From positions 1 through 5,066 of the forward strand of contig JAPVWE010000104.1 of NCBI GenBank assembly GCA_028572035.1: a DNA stretch of 5,066 nt. The letters are read 5' to 3'. This DNA is from Desulfobacteraceae bacterium (GTDB taxonomy: Bacteria; Desulfobacterota; DSM-4660; Desulfatiglandales; B25-G16). Positions 4,652-5,066 of the stretch are shown here, one piece after another; position 1 is the stretch's first letter; the number at the start of each line of letters is the position of its first letter. Under the pieces are notes generated by a model that saw only the letters and a list, made by a program, of their open reading frames with translations, made no database searches and had not been told where the DNA came from. A program made the position numbers and the translations under genes.

Positions 4652-5066
4652 AGAATCCTCCTCAAGGAGTATTGCCTGTTATCTCGGAAGATGCATGCCA
4701 CCTGGCAAAATAGGCATGAACATTTTTCCTATCCAGATGGAATCTCGGGAAAAGAGTACTTAAGGTGACCTTTTTGATATTCCTATATTTTATCCTAACG
4801 ATACCTATACAATATCGTAAAGGAGAAAAAAAGTCTTAATGTGAGAAAGGTTTGCATTGTTTACATTCACCCATTGCCCGGAAATGCACATGCAACTGAG
4901 TGGGGTTTCCTTTTTCTACTGACCTCAATGGGTACCCCGCTGCTCCCAGCCGATTTTCGTGCAGAAACAATGGGTTTTCATCAAAATTAAGAGAACTCCA
5001 AGCAACTGACTATTGACAATGGAGTGCAGAGATTATTAGAATTCAAGTAACATTTTAGCTCTTTGA
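4652..5066. other. 415-bp region upstream of rmuC, no recognisable gene
   Basis: The part next to rmuC is its leader and promoter region, with CATGCC (4694-4699) and GGCATG (4713-4718) as a spaced inverted repeat and an AT-rich stretch at about 4770-4835. From about 4840 to 4980 a block looks locally more GC-rich. It carries ACCCATTG (4869-4876) and CAATGGGT (4926-4933) as an inverted repeat, with CAATGGGT repeated directly at 4968-4975. A plus-strand frame from GTG 4841 runs 49 codons to TAA 4990. A minus-strand frame is open for 57 codons between 5009 and 4839. Neither has a convincing ribosome-binding site or a family I recognise. The block may be a gene remnant or mobile-element debris. 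Confidence 0.5.
4792..4818 (-). promoter_or_regulatory. Possible rmuC promoter with overlapping inverted repeat
   Basis: On the minus strand TTTACG (complement of 4816-4821) and TAGGAT (complement of 4792-4797) are separated by 18 bases, matching the -35 and -10 consensus at four of six positions each. ACGATA (4798-4803) and TATCGT (4813-4818), a 6-bp inverted repeat with 9-bp spacing, fills the spacer exactly. This is an operator-like placement. The leader to the rmuC ATG would be about 130 nt. Both calls are tentative. Confidence 0.3.

Noticed and set aside
4407..4763. 118-codon plus-strand frame crossing the rmuC start
   Set aside because: It lies mostly antisense to the rmuC coiled coil, with no ribosome-binding site or family match.
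4841..4990. 49-codon plus-strand frame starting GTG
   Set aside because: AGGAG at 4821-4825 is about 15 nt from the GTG, too far, and the protein matches no family I know. Mentioned under the 3' region but not called as a gene.

Overview
The window reads as a chromosomal stretch of a Gram-negative, probably anaerobic bacterium. kdsB (CMP-Kdo synthesis for lipopolysaccharide) requires an LPS outer membrane. An Isf-type iron-sulfur flavoprotein with the compact cysteine motif is typical of strict anaerobes. A well-formed sigma-54 promoter, a solo cyclic-nucleotide-binding-domain protein, frequent GTG/TTG starts and moderate AT-richness fit a sulfate-reducer-like lineage (Desulfobacterota, formerly Deltaproteobacteria). 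The lineage is inference from gene content; no marker gene settles it.

Layout. The left end (1-846) is a minus-strand unit transcribed right to left: tadA (844-846 TTG start), then tRNA-Ser(CGA) only 5 nt after the tadA stop, then tRNA-Ser(GGA). Perfect hairpins abut the 3' end of the first tRNA and the 5' end of the second. A 528-bp gap follows (847-1374). It holds a GC-rich three-hairpin element (889-962), then an AT-rich stretch with an 18-bp palindrome (1143-1160) and a plus-strand sigma-54 promoter (1230-1246) that points at no recognisable gene. The gap ends in a 13-bp-stem hairpin (1361-1393) whose loop contains the kdsB stop codon. kdsB (1375-2127, minus) and the flavoprotein gene (2270-2851, plus) are divergent across 142 bp. 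A plus-strand gene for a 155-aa cNMP-binding-domain protein (2980-3447) has its own sigma-70-like promoter. It converges tail to tail, 7 bp apart, with rmuC (3455-4651, minus). The last 415 bp (4652-5066) hold the rmuC leader and promoter region and a locally GC-richer block open in both directions, with no gene I can name.

The genes do not form one pathway. tadA and the serine tRNAs form a translation unit; kdsB serves outer-membrane biogenesis; the flavoprotein is a redox protein of unknown partner; the cNMP protein is a sensor without a DNA-binding domain; rmuC limits recombination. The most interesting signal is non-coding: the palindrome plus sigma-54 promoter plus terminal hairpin in the tadA-kdsB gap has the arrangement of an activator-controlled small RNA gene that would run antisense into the 3' end of kdsB.
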